Assembly: GCA_017520545.1 (NCBI GenBank)
Contig: JAFXFM010000004.1
Span: 62,001 to 126,000 of the forward strand
DNA from: Alistipes sp.
Lineage (GTDB): Bacteria; Bacteroidota; Bacteroidia; Bacteroidales; Rikenellaceae
Direction of reading: 5' to 3'
Length of the DNA: 64,000 nt
The stretch's first letter is position 1. Every line of letters starts with the position of its first letter. A program made the position numbers and the translations under genes. Of this stretch, positions 34,538-43,808 are shown piece by piece. A model generated the notes under the pieces. The model was not told where the DNA came from. It searched no databases and saw nothing but the letters and a program-made list of their open reading frames with translations.

Positions 34538-36409
34538 ATGGATAAAATCGAATATAAGTATCTCAACAGAGTTAATTCGCCGGCAGATTTGCGACGGCTC
34601 TCAATCGACGAGTTGCCTCGCTACTGCGATGAAGTGCGGCAGTTCATCATTGAGCAGTGTGCCGTAAATCCGGGACACCTCGCATCGTCTTTGGGCGCTG
34701 TGGAGATTGCCGTGGCGATACACTACGTATATGATACTCCGACCGATAAACTGATTTGGGATGTAGGTCATCAGGCGTATGCCCACAAAATCATCACCGG
34801 TCGTCGCGACCTCTTCCATACCAACCGTCGATTGAACGGCATAAGCGGCTTCCCACGAATGGCAGAGAGCGAATACGACTCTTTCGGAGCCGGACACGCT
34901 TCGGTATCGGTGTCGGCAGCTCTCGGTATGGTCAGGGCAGCAAAGCTGCGTGGCGAGGAGTACAAAACAGTAGCCGTAATTGGCGACGGCTCAATTGCCG
35001 GCGGTTTGGCATTCGAGGGTCTGAATAATGCAGGTTCGGACAAAAGCAACGACATTTTGGTAATTCTGAACGACAATAATATGTCAATCGACAAGTCGCA
35101 GGGCGCACTCAACCACTATCTGCTTCGTCTTTCGACCTCGTCGAAGTATAATCGATTCCGCCAAAGTATGTGGTCGTTGCTGTCGCGCACGCCAAGGTTG
35201 CTAAACTTCTGTCGTAAGATAACAAATGCCGTAAAACACGGATTACTCCAAAATAGTAACCTCTTCGAGAGTCTTGGATTTCGCTATTTTGGTCGTGTTG
35301 ATGGGCACAATGTCAAGCGACTTGTTCGTACGTTCATAGCATTGAAGCAGATACGCTCTCCGAAGCTTCTGCACATAATCACAGAGAAGGGTTATGGTTA
35401 CGCTCCGGCGAAGAATAATCTGCCGGTGTGGCACGCCCCGGGTTGCTTCAATCCCGATACGGGCGAGCGCGTAAAGAGCACATCGAAGGCTTCGCGTATG
35501 CAGGACGTATTTGGCGAAACATTACTCGACCTTGCCAAAATGGATTCGCGTGTTGTGGGCGTAACACCCGCAATGCCGTCGGGTTGTTCGATGACGATAA
35601 TGATGGACGAGATGCCGGAGCGATGCTTCGACGTAGGTATTGCCGAGGGACACGCCGTAACATTCGCGGCGGGTTTGGCAGCGGCAGGGCAACGTCCGTT
35701 CTGCAACATCTACTCAACCTTTATGCAACGCGCCTACGACAACATCATACACGATGTAGCGTTGCAGAACCTGCCTGTTATTTTCTGCCTCGACAGAGGT
35801 GGCTTGGTGGGCGAAGATGGAGCAACACACCACGGAATTTTCGATATCGCATACCTCGGTTGCATACCAAATATGATTGTTGCAACACCTTCGGACGAGT
35901 GGGAGTTGCGCAATATGATGTTCACAGCCTTGCAGAGCGATACACCGTTTGCAATTCGCTACCCGCGCGGCTGCGGACGCGGTACAGCTTGGAAAGAGAT
36001 GCCGTTCGAGTCTATTGAAGTGGGCAGAGCACGCAAGGTGCGCGAAGGCAATGACGTGGCTATATTCGCCTTCGGAAATCTACTCGCCGATGCCGAACAA
36101 GCTGCCGAGCAAGCCTCGGTGATTGGCGTTAGCACCGCCGTCTACGATATGCGATTTGCAAAGCCACTCGACAGGCAGACCATAGTAGAGGAGGGTTGCA
36201 AATTCAAGCGCATCATAACTATTGAAGATGGAATTATTCGTGGCGGAGCGGGCGAGGCTGTCGTGAAGATGCTCAACGACAACCACATCACAACGCCTGT
36301 AACAACTCTTGGAATTGATGATAAGTTTGTCGAGCACGGCACGATAGCCGAGTTGCGACACCTCTGCGGTTACAGCGTAGAGGATATACTACACGCAATT
36401 GTCGAGTAA
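34538..36409 (+). CDS. dxs: 1-deoxy-D-xylulose-5-phosphate synthase
   Basis: DXS joins pyruvate and glyceraldehyde 3-phosphate, the first step of the MEP pathway. The 623-residue protein shows the thiamine-diphosphate motif GDGSIAGGLAFEGLNNAG to NDN, the SFGAGHASVSVSAALG segment, the central DVGIAEGHAVTFAAGLA block and the transketolase C-domain. It is the last gene of dapF-tamL-dxs and ends base-to-base with the convergent folC. Confidence 0.96.
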   Translation: MDKIEYKYLNRVNSPADLRRLSIDELPRYCDEVRQFIIEQCAVNPGHLASSLGAVEIAVAIHYVYDTPTDKLIWDVGHQAYAHKIITGRRDLFHTNRRLNGISGFPRMAESEYDSFGAGHASVSVSAALGMVRAAKLRGEEYKTVAVIGDGSIAGGLAFEGLNNAGSDKSNDILVILNDNNMSIDKSQGALNHYLLRLSTSSKYNRFRQSMWSLLSRTPRLLNFCRKITNAVKHGLLQNSNLFESLGFRYFGRVDGHNVKRLVRTFIALKQIRSPKLLHIITEKGYGYAPAKNNLPVWHAPGCFNPDTGERVKSTSKASRMQDVFGETLLDLAKMDSRVVGVTPAMPSGCSMTIMMDEMPERCFDVGIAEGHAVTFAAGLAAAGQRPFCNIYSTFMQRAYDNIIHDVALQNLPVIFCLDRGGLVGEDGATHHGIFDIAYLGCIPNMIVATPSDEWELRNMMFTALQSDTPFAIRYPRGCGRGTAWKEMPFESIEVGRARKVREGNDVAIFAFGNLLADAEQAAEQASVIGVSTAVYDMRFAKPLDRQTIVEEGCKFKRIITIEDGIIRGGAGEAVVKMLNDNHITTPVTTLGIDDKFVEHGTIAELRHLCGYSVEDILHAIVE

Positions 36410-37705
36410 CTACACCAACGCCTCGGCTACAACAAATGTACTACCACCGATGAAGAGCATATCTTGGTCGGTGAGTTGTTTTTGAGCGGCAGCTACCGCC
36501 TCGGCAACGGTCGGCACAACCTCGAAATCGAGCGCAAGCGACGCGGCCACCTCCGATATTTTATCGAGCGATGCAGCACGACGGATTGATGCTTGCGTAA
36601 AGATATAGTACGCATCACTTGGCATCAAAGCCAACATTTTCGAAAAATCCTTATCCTCGCAGAAGCCCATAACACAAAGTAAGCGACCACTATTCTCGCG
36701 AGCCTTCAACTGCTTGGCAACCTCCGCAATACCGTGTTCGTTGTGAGCCGTATCGCAAACCACGAGAGGCCTTTCGGAGAGCACCTGCCAGCGACCTCGG
36801 AACGAAGTAAGTTTCGACACATCGCGCACGCCCTCAACAAAGGCGCGACGCGAAATCGACAGCGGTGTTGCTTCGTGAAGTATATCGAGTACCGTAGCTA
36901 CGATAGCAAGATTATAGCGCTGATACTCGCCAAGCAGGTCGAGTCGTAATTGGTATGGGTAGCCATCGCGCGTACGAGTCATCGTAACCACCTGCTTATC
37001 GCCCTTGAAGCCGCACTCGCCAAGCGAGAACGACTCGTCGGCATAGATGAGTTCCGAACGCAAATCGGAGGCAATCTCCTCCAAAACAAGGTTGTAGCTC
37101 GAGTTCTTCTCCCCCACAACAACAGGGGTACATTTCTTTATGATACCACCCTTCTCACGGGCAATTTTAGGTAACGAGTCGCCGAGGTACTCGGTGTGTT
37201 CGAGTCCGACGTTGGTAATTACCGAAACGAGTGGCTGGACTATATTTGTAGCGTCCAAGCGACCTCCAAGACCCGTTTCGATTACGGCAACCTCGACATC
37301 GCTCTGCGCAAAGTAGTCGAACGCCATCGCCGTTGTCATCTCGAAAAACGAGAGTTGCAGTCGGCTCATCTCCGCCTTGTAACGGTCCACAAAATTCACC
37401 ACCTTCTGCTTGGAAATCATCTCGCCATTGACACGAATACGCTCACGGAAGTCGGTCAAGTGTGGCGAGGTAAACAGACCTGTCTGATATCCCGCCTGCT
37501 GCAATACCGCTGCCAGCATATTCGACACCGAGCCCTTGCCATTGGTGCCGGCAACGTGAATCACAAAGTAGTTACGTTGCGGATTGCCTATCGTGCGGCA
37601 GAACTCAACAATACGCTCCAAACCGGGTTTGTAGGCATCGCCTCCAATCTGCTGAAACGAAGGCATTGATGAAAAGAGATAGTCGAGTGTTTCGGTATAG
37701 TTCAT
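36410..37705 (-). CDS. folC: folylpolyglutamate synthase / dihydrofolate synthase
   Basis: This Mur-ligase family enzyme adds glutamate to folates. The protein has about 431 residues from ATG 37705 (MNYTETLDYLFSSMPSF). The P-loop is GTNGKGSV, and the folate loop and Mur signature (IVRHP-like INVGLEHTEYLG) follow. The C-terminal domain contains DTAHNEHG. The longer frame upstream of 37705 runs through a heptamer-type tract and is unlikely to be coding. Confidence 0.94.
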   Translation of the reverse strand: MNYTETLDYLFSSMPSFQQIGGDAYKPGLERIVEFCRTIGNPQRNYFVIHVAGTNGKGSVSNMLAAVLQQAGYQTGLFTSPHLTDFRERIRVNGEMISKQKVVNFVDRYKAEMSRLQLSFFEMTTAMAFDYFAQSDVEVAVIETGLGGRLDATNIVQPLVSVITNVGLEHTEYLGDSLPKIAREKGGIIKKCTPVVVGEKNSSYNLVLEEIASDLRSELIYADESFSLGECGFKGDKQVVTMTRTRDGYPYQLRLDLLGEYQRYNLAIVATVLDILHEATPLSISRRAFVEGVRDVSKLTSFRGRWQVLSERPLVVCDTAHNEHGIAEVAKQLKARENSGRLLCVMGFCEDKDFSKMLALMPSDAYYIFTQASIRRAASLDKISEVAASLALDFEVVPTVAEAVAAAQKQLTDQDMLFIGGSTFVVAEALV

Positions 37706-37715
37706 ATTATTTATT

Positions 37716-37750
37716 GCTTTTAGCCAACCGGCTCTTAACCATTGGCTTTT
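37716..37750. repeat. degenerate heptamer tract of the GCTTTTA/GCCATTG class
   Basis: GCTTTTA GCCAACC GGCTCTT AACCATT GGC lies between folC and lnt. It belongs to the same class as the tracts at 60428 and 59190. Confidence 0.65.
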
Positions 37751-37752
37751 TT

Positions 37753-39351
37753 TTAATTTAGATAAAACTTCTTTTTTGCCGAGTATGCCACAAAATAGAG
37801 GAGGCACAATCCCGCAATAAGCAGCGACAGACGACCGATGTAGTCGCCAAATCGAGCATAGAACGTCTGCTCCGAATTGAGGCGAATATCCGAGGTCAGA
37901 ACGCCACGATTATCCCACTCCAAACGCTGGACATCCTCACCCTGCATCGTAATAAAGCCCGATACTCCCGTATTGGCACTGCGAGCTATATCGCGACGCA
38001 ACTCTATTGCACGCAAACGACAAAAAGCAAAGAGGTATTTGTGTCCGAGGGTGTTGCCCCACCAGCCGTCATTCGATACCACAAATACTGCCTCGGCACC
38101 ATTGCGCACGAACTCTGCGGTGTGGTTACCATACAAACCTTCGTAGCATATCGCCGCAGCAACCTTCTTGCCATTGTGTTCAAATGGGATACAATTCTCA
38201 CCGATGCCGAGTTGTCCGAAAGTACCGCCCAAGTCTATAGCAAACATATCACCCGCCTTGCGCAACCACGCAGGAATAGTCTCTACTCCCACCACAAGTT
38301 TACCCTTGTGATGCACCTGCACGTTCGATGTCGAGTCGATACCGAGCGACGAGTTGAACACGTCGGCATAGTACGAACCTCGCTTACGAGCCGTCTCCGA
38401 GCCCCTATTTTCGCCATACACTCGGCACATCTCGCCACCCGATACCACCATTGTTGATGGCTTTGCCCTATGAAGATAGTCCGAAATGCGATTTACAATG
38501 TGTGAATACTCGGGTTGGCGCTCATTTATCATCTCGGCCAATGCAGTTTCGGGCATCAGTACAAACTCTGCCGAATCGGGAGCCTCGGCGAGAAGCGCCA
38601 TAAGATTATTTTGTTGTTTCTCGGTCGATGAGTCAAATTTTTCGTAGCAAGGGACGTTGGGTTGAGTAACCGATACGGTCATCTTTTCGAGCGACTTGTA
38701 GAGTTCACCTTGCGCATCGTACTTATGGAATAGCGCTATCGAGATACCGAGAGGCAGAGTCAATGCCAGGGTCGCCGCCACCCAAATCCGCTTGCGCATA
38801 GTCAGGCACGACTCGAAAGCGAGTACATTGACCAACAACACCCACAACGAGCCTCCGAAGACGCCCGTATATTCGTACCACTGCACCGCCCACGTATCGT
38901 CGGCAAAGCCGTTACCCAAAACTAACCACGGGAACGACAACGCAGGGGCTTGTGTGTAGAGATACTCGCCTGCTATCCAAGCGGTTATCAGCGTAACGTA
39001 TGCCAATACCTTAGGGGCGCGTTTCGACACTATGTGATATAGCATAAACGGAACTATACTCCACCACGTCGAGACCAGCGTTGCAGCAACGGGTCCTACG
39101 GGGGTGGCGTTCCATATCCACCACACAGTAGCTACATTCCAAAGCACGATAGTAAGCAATGCCCACCCGAACATCGAGAGGGTATCGCGCCACGACGAGC
39201 TGTATTGCGCACTGATAAGCATCAATGGTAGAAGCCCCACGAAGAGGGTTATACAACTTGCGCCCTCCCACGGAATCGATAAAAGTATGGCGGAAGCGAG
39301 CGATAGCGCCGCTTTTGTCTTCTTCGAAAATTGTCGTTTGAACTGTATCAT
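37753..39351 (-). CDS. lnt: apolipoprotein N-acyltransferase
   Basis: Lnt N-acylates lipoproteins at the inner membrane. The protein has about 532 residues from ATG 39351, which follows a TAnnTTTG box. It has at least six N-terminal helices and a periplasmic nitrilase domain with the triad Glu (MPETALAE), Lys (HHKGKLVVGVE) and Cys (ICYEGLYG), plus a final helix. The many lipoproteins in this window depend on this pathway. Confidence 0.93.
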   Translation of the reverse strand: MIQFKRQFSKKTKAALSLASAILLSIPWEGASCITLFVGLLPLMLISAQYSSSWRDTLSMFGWALLTIVLWNVATVWWIWNATPVGPVAATLVSTWWSIVPFMLYHIVSKRAPKVLAYVTLITAWIAGEYLYTQAPALSFPWLVLGNGFADDTWAVQWYEYTGVFGGSLWVLLVNVLAFESCLTMRKRIWVAATLALTLPLGISIALFHKYDAQGELYKSLEKMTVSVTQPNVPCYEKFDSSTEKQQNNLMALLAEAPDSAEFVLMPETALAEMINERQPEYSHIVNRISDYLHRAKPSTMVVSGGEMCRVYGENRGSETARKRGSYYADVFNSSLGIDSTSNVQVHHKGKLVVGVETIPAWLRKAGDMFAIDLGGTFGQLGIGENCIPFEHNGKKVAAAICYEGLYGNHTAEFVRNGAEAVFVVSNDGWWGNTLGHKYLFAFCRLRAIELRRDIARSANTGVSGFITMQGEDVQRLEWDNRGVLTSDIRLNSEQTFYARFGDYIGRLSLLIAGLCLLYFVAYSAKKKFYLN

Positions 39352-39355
39352 ACGA

Positions 39356-39363
39356 CAAATGTA
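39356..39363 (-). promoter_or_regulatory. -7 promoter box of lnt
   Basis: CAAATGTA reads TACATTTG on the minus strand and lies only 4 bases from the chosen ATG, again implying a leaderless or near-leaderless mRNA. Confidence 0.5.
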
Positions 39364-39427
39364 GTAAAAAACGATAAATCGAGCAACAGAAAGCAAAAAA
39401 CTTTGCACACAATCAAGATAATTTCAT

Positions 39428-39435
39428 TATCTTTG
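39428..39435 (+). promoter_or_regulatory. -7 promoter box of the antiporter gene
   Basis: TATCTTTG matches TAnnTTTG, 32 bases before the ATG at 39468. Confidence 0.55.
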
Positions 39436-39467
39436 TTGCTTGGATTAACGATTGTATATTGACGAAT

Positions 39468-40415
39468 ATGGAGTATCTATACCTTTTGATATGTCTGACG
39501 ATAATCGTGTTTAGCGCAGATTGGTTGGTTGCAGGAGCTGTAACCATAGCTAAACGTTTCAAAATTTCGGACTTTGTTATCGGAGCCGTTATTATTGGCA
39601 TAGGAACTTCTCTTCCGGAGCTCGTAGTGAGTAGCATCGGCGCACTCGACGGCAACTCCGACATCGCGATAGGAAATGTAGTGGGCTCGAACATCTTCAA
39701 CGTATTCGGCATCTTGGGTCTCACCGCTCTCATTATGCCTGTCGCCGTTTCGCGCGAGAACAGACGCTTCGACCTACCCTACTGCATCGGACTCTCACTA
39801 TTGACACTACTGCTCGTATTCAACTGCTTTTTGGGTGGAGAGAGTATAATCAGCCGCATCGACGGATTGATTTTGCTGACCTTCTTCGCTATCTTTATGT
39901 TCATCTCGCTCAAAAATGGCAAGCAGAATGCCGTAGCCGACACGGACGAAGTGGTAACCAATCGGCAGTTGCTATTTGGCATAGGAAAGGTGGTATTTGG
40001 ATTGGCAGCACTGATTATTTCGAGCCGCTTCTTCCTCAACAACGCGATTATTATCGCCGAGGCGTGGGGTGTAAACAAGGCATTTATCGCCATAACCCTC
40101 GTGGCGTGCGGAACATCACTTCCGGAGTTGGCAGCATCGCTCGTTGCCGCAGCAAAAAAGAATACACAGTTGGCTCTCGGCAACATTATAGGCTCGAATA
40201 TCTTCAACCTTGCGTTGATTCTCGGCACTGCATCGCAGATTACACCGCTGACAAGTTCGGGAATAACATTAGTCGATTATGTAGTGATGATTGCGGCCGC
40301 CGTAATTCCGCTTTTGTTCGGTTTTAAGGGTAAGTTGAACCGTTGGGCAGGTGCATTTATGTTCCTATGCTTTATTGCATACAACGCATACCTAATCTAT
40401 ACACAGACAAACTAA
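39468..40415 (+). CDS. calcium/sodium antiporter (CaCA family)
   Basis: This is an inner-membrane cation exchanger of about 315 residues with two inverted halves of five helices. Each half carries the alpha-repeat motif: GIGTSLPELVVS with IGNVVGSNIFNV, and CGTSLPELAAS with LGNIIGSNIFNL. The first in-frame codon, TTG at 39459, is less likely than ATG 39468. DUF3127 and phosphoesterase genes follow closely, with no obvious functional link. Confidence 0.93.
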   Translation: MEYLYLLICLTIIVFSADWLVAGAVTIAKRFKISDFVIGAVIIGIGTSLPELVVSSIGALDGNSDIAIGNVVGSNIFNVFGILGLTALIMPVAVSRENRRFDLPYCIGLSLLTLLLVFNCFLGGESIISRIDGLILLTFFAIFMFISLKNGKQNAVADTDEVVTNRQLLFGIGKVVFGLAALIISSRFFLNNAIIIAEAWGVNKAFIAITLVACGTSLPELAASLVAAAKKNTQLALGNIIGSNIFNLALILGTASQITPLTSSGITLVDYVVMIAAAVIPLLFGFKGKLNRWAGAFMFLCFIAYNAYLIYTQTN

Positions 40416-40429
40416 AAAATTAAATAACT

Positions 40430-40837
40430 ATGGAATTTGTATTTGAAGGAATCGTATTCGCCATTCTCCCCGAGCAGAGCGGAACATCGGCTCGTGGCGA
40501 GTGGCACAATCAAAATGTAGTGTTTGAGATGCAGACCTCGTCGCCATATCCGCGTAAGGTTAGTGTCAAGTTCTTCAACAAACGCGACGAAGTGGCACGC
40601 CTTGTTGTGGGTGCAGCCTACAAAGTAACTTTCGACGTGGAGTCGCGCGAGTATCAGGGACGTTGGTACACCGACGTAGTAGGTCGCCGCATAGAGCCAA
40701 AGGAGGCAGCACAGGTGGCACAGGCTCAATACAGTGAGCCTCTGCCTGCAACAGCTCCAATTGCAGCACCAATGCCAACCGAAGAGCCTGCAATGCCGGC
40801 ACAGAGCGCTGCGGTAGTCGATGACCTTCCATTTTAG
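40430..40837 (+). CDS. DUF3127 protein with SSB-like acidic tail
   Basis: The 135-residue protein has an N-terminal DUF3127 domain (about 1-82: VFEGIVFAILPEQSG, then FKF-like strands, GRWYTDVVG) with an OB-fold-like strand pattern. An Ala/Pro-rich linker follows, and the protein ends in DDLPF. This ending is nearly the C-terminal peptide of SSB (DDDIPF), which recruits repair and replication proteins. A role as a single-strand-DNA or SSB-pathway protein is an inference. It precedes a secreted phosphoesterase gene by 29 bases. Confidence 0.85.
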   Translation: MEFVFEGIVFAILPEQSGTSARGEWHNQNVVFEMQTSSPYPRKVSVKFFNKRDEVARLVVGAAYKVTFDVESREYQGRWYTDVVGRRIEPKEAAQVAQAQYSEPLPATAPIAAPMPTEEPAMPAQSAAVVDDLPF

Positions 40838-40866
40838 ACCAATTAAACAACCTAAATAATAAAACT

Positions 40867-43719
40867 ATGAAAAATCTAAAACGTTTATCAATGTTTTTCG
40901 TCTTTCTGCTTTCGGTAGTAGCCGTATATGCAGGAGGCATCAGTAACGCCAAGGAGTTAGTGGCTTTTGCAAAGGCCGCAAACAAGGGCGAGGACCTATC
41001 GGAATGGCGCAATGAGAAGGGTCATATCGTTCTCGAATGTGATATCGATATGAAAAAAGTCCGCAAATGGACCCCGATTGCAGAATTCAAGGGTACTTTC
41101 GATGGCCAAGGACACGCTCTTCTCAACTGGAAGACCAAGCAGGGTCTGTTTGACTTTATCGACACGAACGGTGCAGTGAAGAATCTCCGTATCGATGCTT
41201 CGTGCTCGATGAATGTAGACACCAAGTGCGAGGAGGTTATCGCGGGTTTCATCGCTCGTGTAAATAAGGGTACCATCAGCAAGTGCGAGAATGGTGGCAA
41301 CATAAAGTATCGTGGTGGCTATACCGAGAAGCACATATACATTGGTGGTTTGGTAGGTCAGAACGGATATCTTATCACCGATTCGCGCAACACAGGCGAC
41401 ATCGATGCTACATTGTTCATCGCATCGGAGAACAAAAAATTGAATCTATGCGTTGCCGGTATCGCCAGCTCGACAGTTCCAAAGGGAAGCCGCATTATCA
41501 CCATCAACCGTTGCGAGAACACCGGTAACATCAAGTTCGAGGGCGACGCTCCTCGCATCTATGTAGCAGGTATCATCGGCTATTCGGGCCGTGCAGGAGT
41601 TCGCTACTGCGTTAATCGTGGCGAGATTTCGTCAACCGGCGTAGTGGGCAACCCCGAGGCTCGCTATTACAACAATGTTGCGGGTATTGTAGCACAATCG
41701 AGTCAGCATATTCAGTGCTGCGACAACTTCGGTAAGATACTTATCGATGGTACTCACTCATCGTACGCCGGAGGAATTTGCGCCTCGATGAATGCATCAC
41801 GCAACATTATCGGCTGCTCTAACTACGGCGAAGTGGTTTCTACGGCTACCGTATCCTCAATCTTCGCCGGCATCTTGGGTGCTTCGGGCGACGGCGCACT
41901 TCTCTGTAACTGCAACAACTACGGTGCAGTAAGTTTCAAGGGCACCACCTCAAAGTCGGGTGCTCACATCGGAGGTATCGCAGGATATATCTTTACAAAG
42001 AAGAATACAAAGTACGGCTCTCGCCTGCTCCGTTGCAACAATATGGGTAAAATTAGCTGCGATATTGAACACGGCAAGACCTATGTTGCAGGTGTTGTAG
42101 GACGCTTCCGTGGCACAAAGAACGTCAATATAAGGGTTACAGACTGTGCCAACCAAGGCGAGATTTCGGCAGAGGGTTGTCGTTCGGGCGACATCACGGC
42201 TTACCAGACATTCACCTCAATCGAGGGCGAGTATTTCCACAACAATATGGCAAAGGCTGTCGATGCACCAAAGGGTAATAATACAATCTTTGGTCGTGTA
42301 ACTTCAACAACCGGCGAGCCTGTTGTAGGTGCTGTTATTTCGGACGGCGAGTTCAGCGTACAAACCAATGCTGAGGGTTACTATGGCATCAAGTCAAACC
42401 TCTCGTATGCTCGTTTCGTAACCATTTCGACACCTGACGGCTACAAGTTCTCGTTCCGCAAGAGCGTTCCGCAGAACTTCCTCCGCGTACCTCGCCACGC
42501 CAAGGCTGTCGAGGCGAACTTTGTACTCGAACCTCGCGAGAAATCGACCGATAAATATACCGTTGTAATGATTGGCGACCCACAGATTAAGGGTTACAAG
42601 GTGGATAGCGCAGCCTACAAGCTCCGCAACACAATTTACCCTGATATCGTAGAGCTTAAAGAGAAGAAGGCTGCCGACGAGGGCGAGTTCTTCGCAATCA
42701 ACCTCGGCGACCTTGTATTCAACGATATGGCAAAGTTGTACGACTACGTTGATGTTATCTCGGATAGCAACGTTCCTATGTTCCACGCTATCGGAAACCA
42801 CGACTACGACCAAACCACACATCAGGAGACAAAACTCGGCACAATACACTTCGAGGAGTACCTCACCCCATCGTACTACTCGTTCAACATTGGCAAGGTG
42901 CACTACGTTATCGTAAACGATATTTCGTTCTCGCGTAAGAACTACAAGCAGAAGTATCGTCTTGGCTTGGAGTATTGGCACTACAAGTGGTTGGAGCGCG
43001 ATTTGAAGTTTGTTCCAAAGGATCACACTATCGTAATTTGCGGCCACGCACAACTCTTCCGCCACTTCGGCAATAAGGACGCCGACAGCAAGAAGAACCT
43101 TTCGTATGCACGCTATTCGAAGTTGCTCTCGCAGTATGCTCGCGTATATTCGTGGTCGGGACACTACCACTACAACTTCGGTTACGACTACGCTAACTCA
43201 ACAGACGAGGCTCACGCTCCATTAAAGAACATCACCAGCATCTGCGTTGCCCGCGCTACCGGAGGTTTGCACTGCAACCGCGACCTCTACAACGATGGAA
43301 CACCTAACGGCTATATGGTAATGGAGGTTAATGGCGAGAATATCGAGTGGTACTACAAATCGGTAGGCCACGACCGCGACTACCAGATGCACGTATATGC
43401 TCCACACCGCACAGGTGGCGAGCTGGTGAAGGTTAATATCTGGAACTGGTCGAAGAACCATTGGAGCACTCCTGAATGGTGGGAGAATGGTGTTAAGGTG
43501 GGCGATATGACTCACAAGTACGAGAAAGATATCGCCTTCGTGGAGGACCACAACGAGAAGGGTCCACATATGTATAGTCCAAAGAGCAAGCACGACACTG
43601 CGAAGCCTTACAACGCTCACGGTATGTTCCACATCAAGCCAAGCGAGGGTGTTCGCTCGGGCGAGGTGCGCGTAACCGACAACTTCGGAAAGACATATAT
43701 CGAGAAGGTTGAGTGGTAA
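40867..43719 (+). CDS. large secreted calcineurin-like metallophosphoesterase with beta-helix domain
   Basis: This 950-residue exported protein has a signal peptide (MKNLKRLSMFF to VYAGG). Residues about 25-470 are Cys- and Asn-rich repeats of the GLUG/right-handed helix kind (CENTGNIKFEG, CVNRGEISSTG, CSNYGEVVSTA, CNNYGAVSFKG). A small carboxypeptidase-regulatory-like domain (about 478-550) leads into the phosphoesterase core with GDPQ, NLGDLVF, GNHDYD, CGHAQLF and WSGHYHYNFG, the metal ligands of the family, and then a C-terminal metallophosphatase beta-domain. The substrate may be a surface or host phosphate ester (inference). Confidence 0.87.
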   Translation: MKNLKRLSMFFVFLLSVVAVYAGGISNAKELVAFAKAANKGEDLSEWRNEKGHIVLECDIDMKKVRKWTPIAEFKGTFDGQGHALLNWKTKQGLFDFIDTNGAVKNLRIDASCSMNVDTKCEEVIAGFIARVNKGTISKCENGGNIKYRGGYTEKHIYIGGLVGQNGYLITDSRNTGDIDATLFIASENKKLNLCVAGIASSTVPKGSRIITINRCENTGNIKFEGDAPRIYVAGIIGYSGRAGVRYCVNRGEISSTGVVGNPEARYYNNVAGIVAQSSQHIQCCDNFGKILIDGTHSSYAGGICASMNASRNIIGCSNYGEVVSTATVSSIFAGILGASGDGALLCNCNNYGAVSFKGTTSKSGAHIGGIAGYIFTKKNTKYGSRLLRCNNMGKISCDIEHGKTYVAGVVGRFRGTKNVNIRVTDCANQGEISAEGCRSGDITAYQTFTSIEGEYFHNNMAKAVDAPKGNNTIFGRVTSTTGEPVVGAVISDGEFSVQTNAEGYYGIKSNLSYARFVTISTPDGYKFSFRKSVPQNFLRVPRHAKAVEANFVLEPREKSTDKYTVVMIGDPQIKGYKVDSAAYKLRNTIYPDIVELKEKKAADEGEFFAINLGDLVFNDMAKLYDYVDVISDSNVPMFHAIGNHDYDQTTHQETKLGTIHFEEYLTPSYYSFNIGKVHYVIVNDISFSRKNYKQKYRLGLEYWHYKWLERDLKFVPKDHTIVICGHAQLFRHFGNKDADSKKNLSYARYSKLLSQYARVYSWSGHYHYNFGYDYANSTDEAHAPLKNITSICVARATGGLHCNRDLYNDGTPNGYMVMEVNGENIEWYYKSVGHDRDYQMHVYAPHRTGGELVKVNIWNWSKNHWSTPEWWENGVKVGDMTHKYEKDIAFVEDHNEKGPHMYSPKSKHDTAKPYNAHGMFHIKPSEGVRSGEVRVTDNFGKTYIEKVEW

Positions 43720-43738
43720 TACCCACTACCTATTTAAG

Positions 43739-43776
43739 AAAAAGAGTGCAAGAATTTTCACATCTTGCACTCTTTT
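43739..43776 (+). terminator. terminator of the phosphoesterase gene
   Basis: AAAAAGAGTGCAAGA pairs with TCTTGCACTCTTTT over a 9-base loop. It overlaps the region just before the next promoter. Confidence 0.88.
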
Positions 43777-43778
43777 CG

Positions 43779-43786
43779 TATATTTG
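43779..43786 (+). promoter_or_regulatory. -7 promoter box of the DUF3575 gene
   Basis: TATATTTG matches TAnnTTTG, two bases after the upstream terminator and 22 bases before the ATG at 43809. Confidence 0.6.
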
Positions 43787-43808
43787 CACTATAAGAGAGA
43801 ACTAACCG

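Noticed and set aside
37706..37807. N-terminal extension of FolC
   Set aside because: It reads through a heptamer-class tract and the lnt 3' end; the family start is MNYTETLDYLF.
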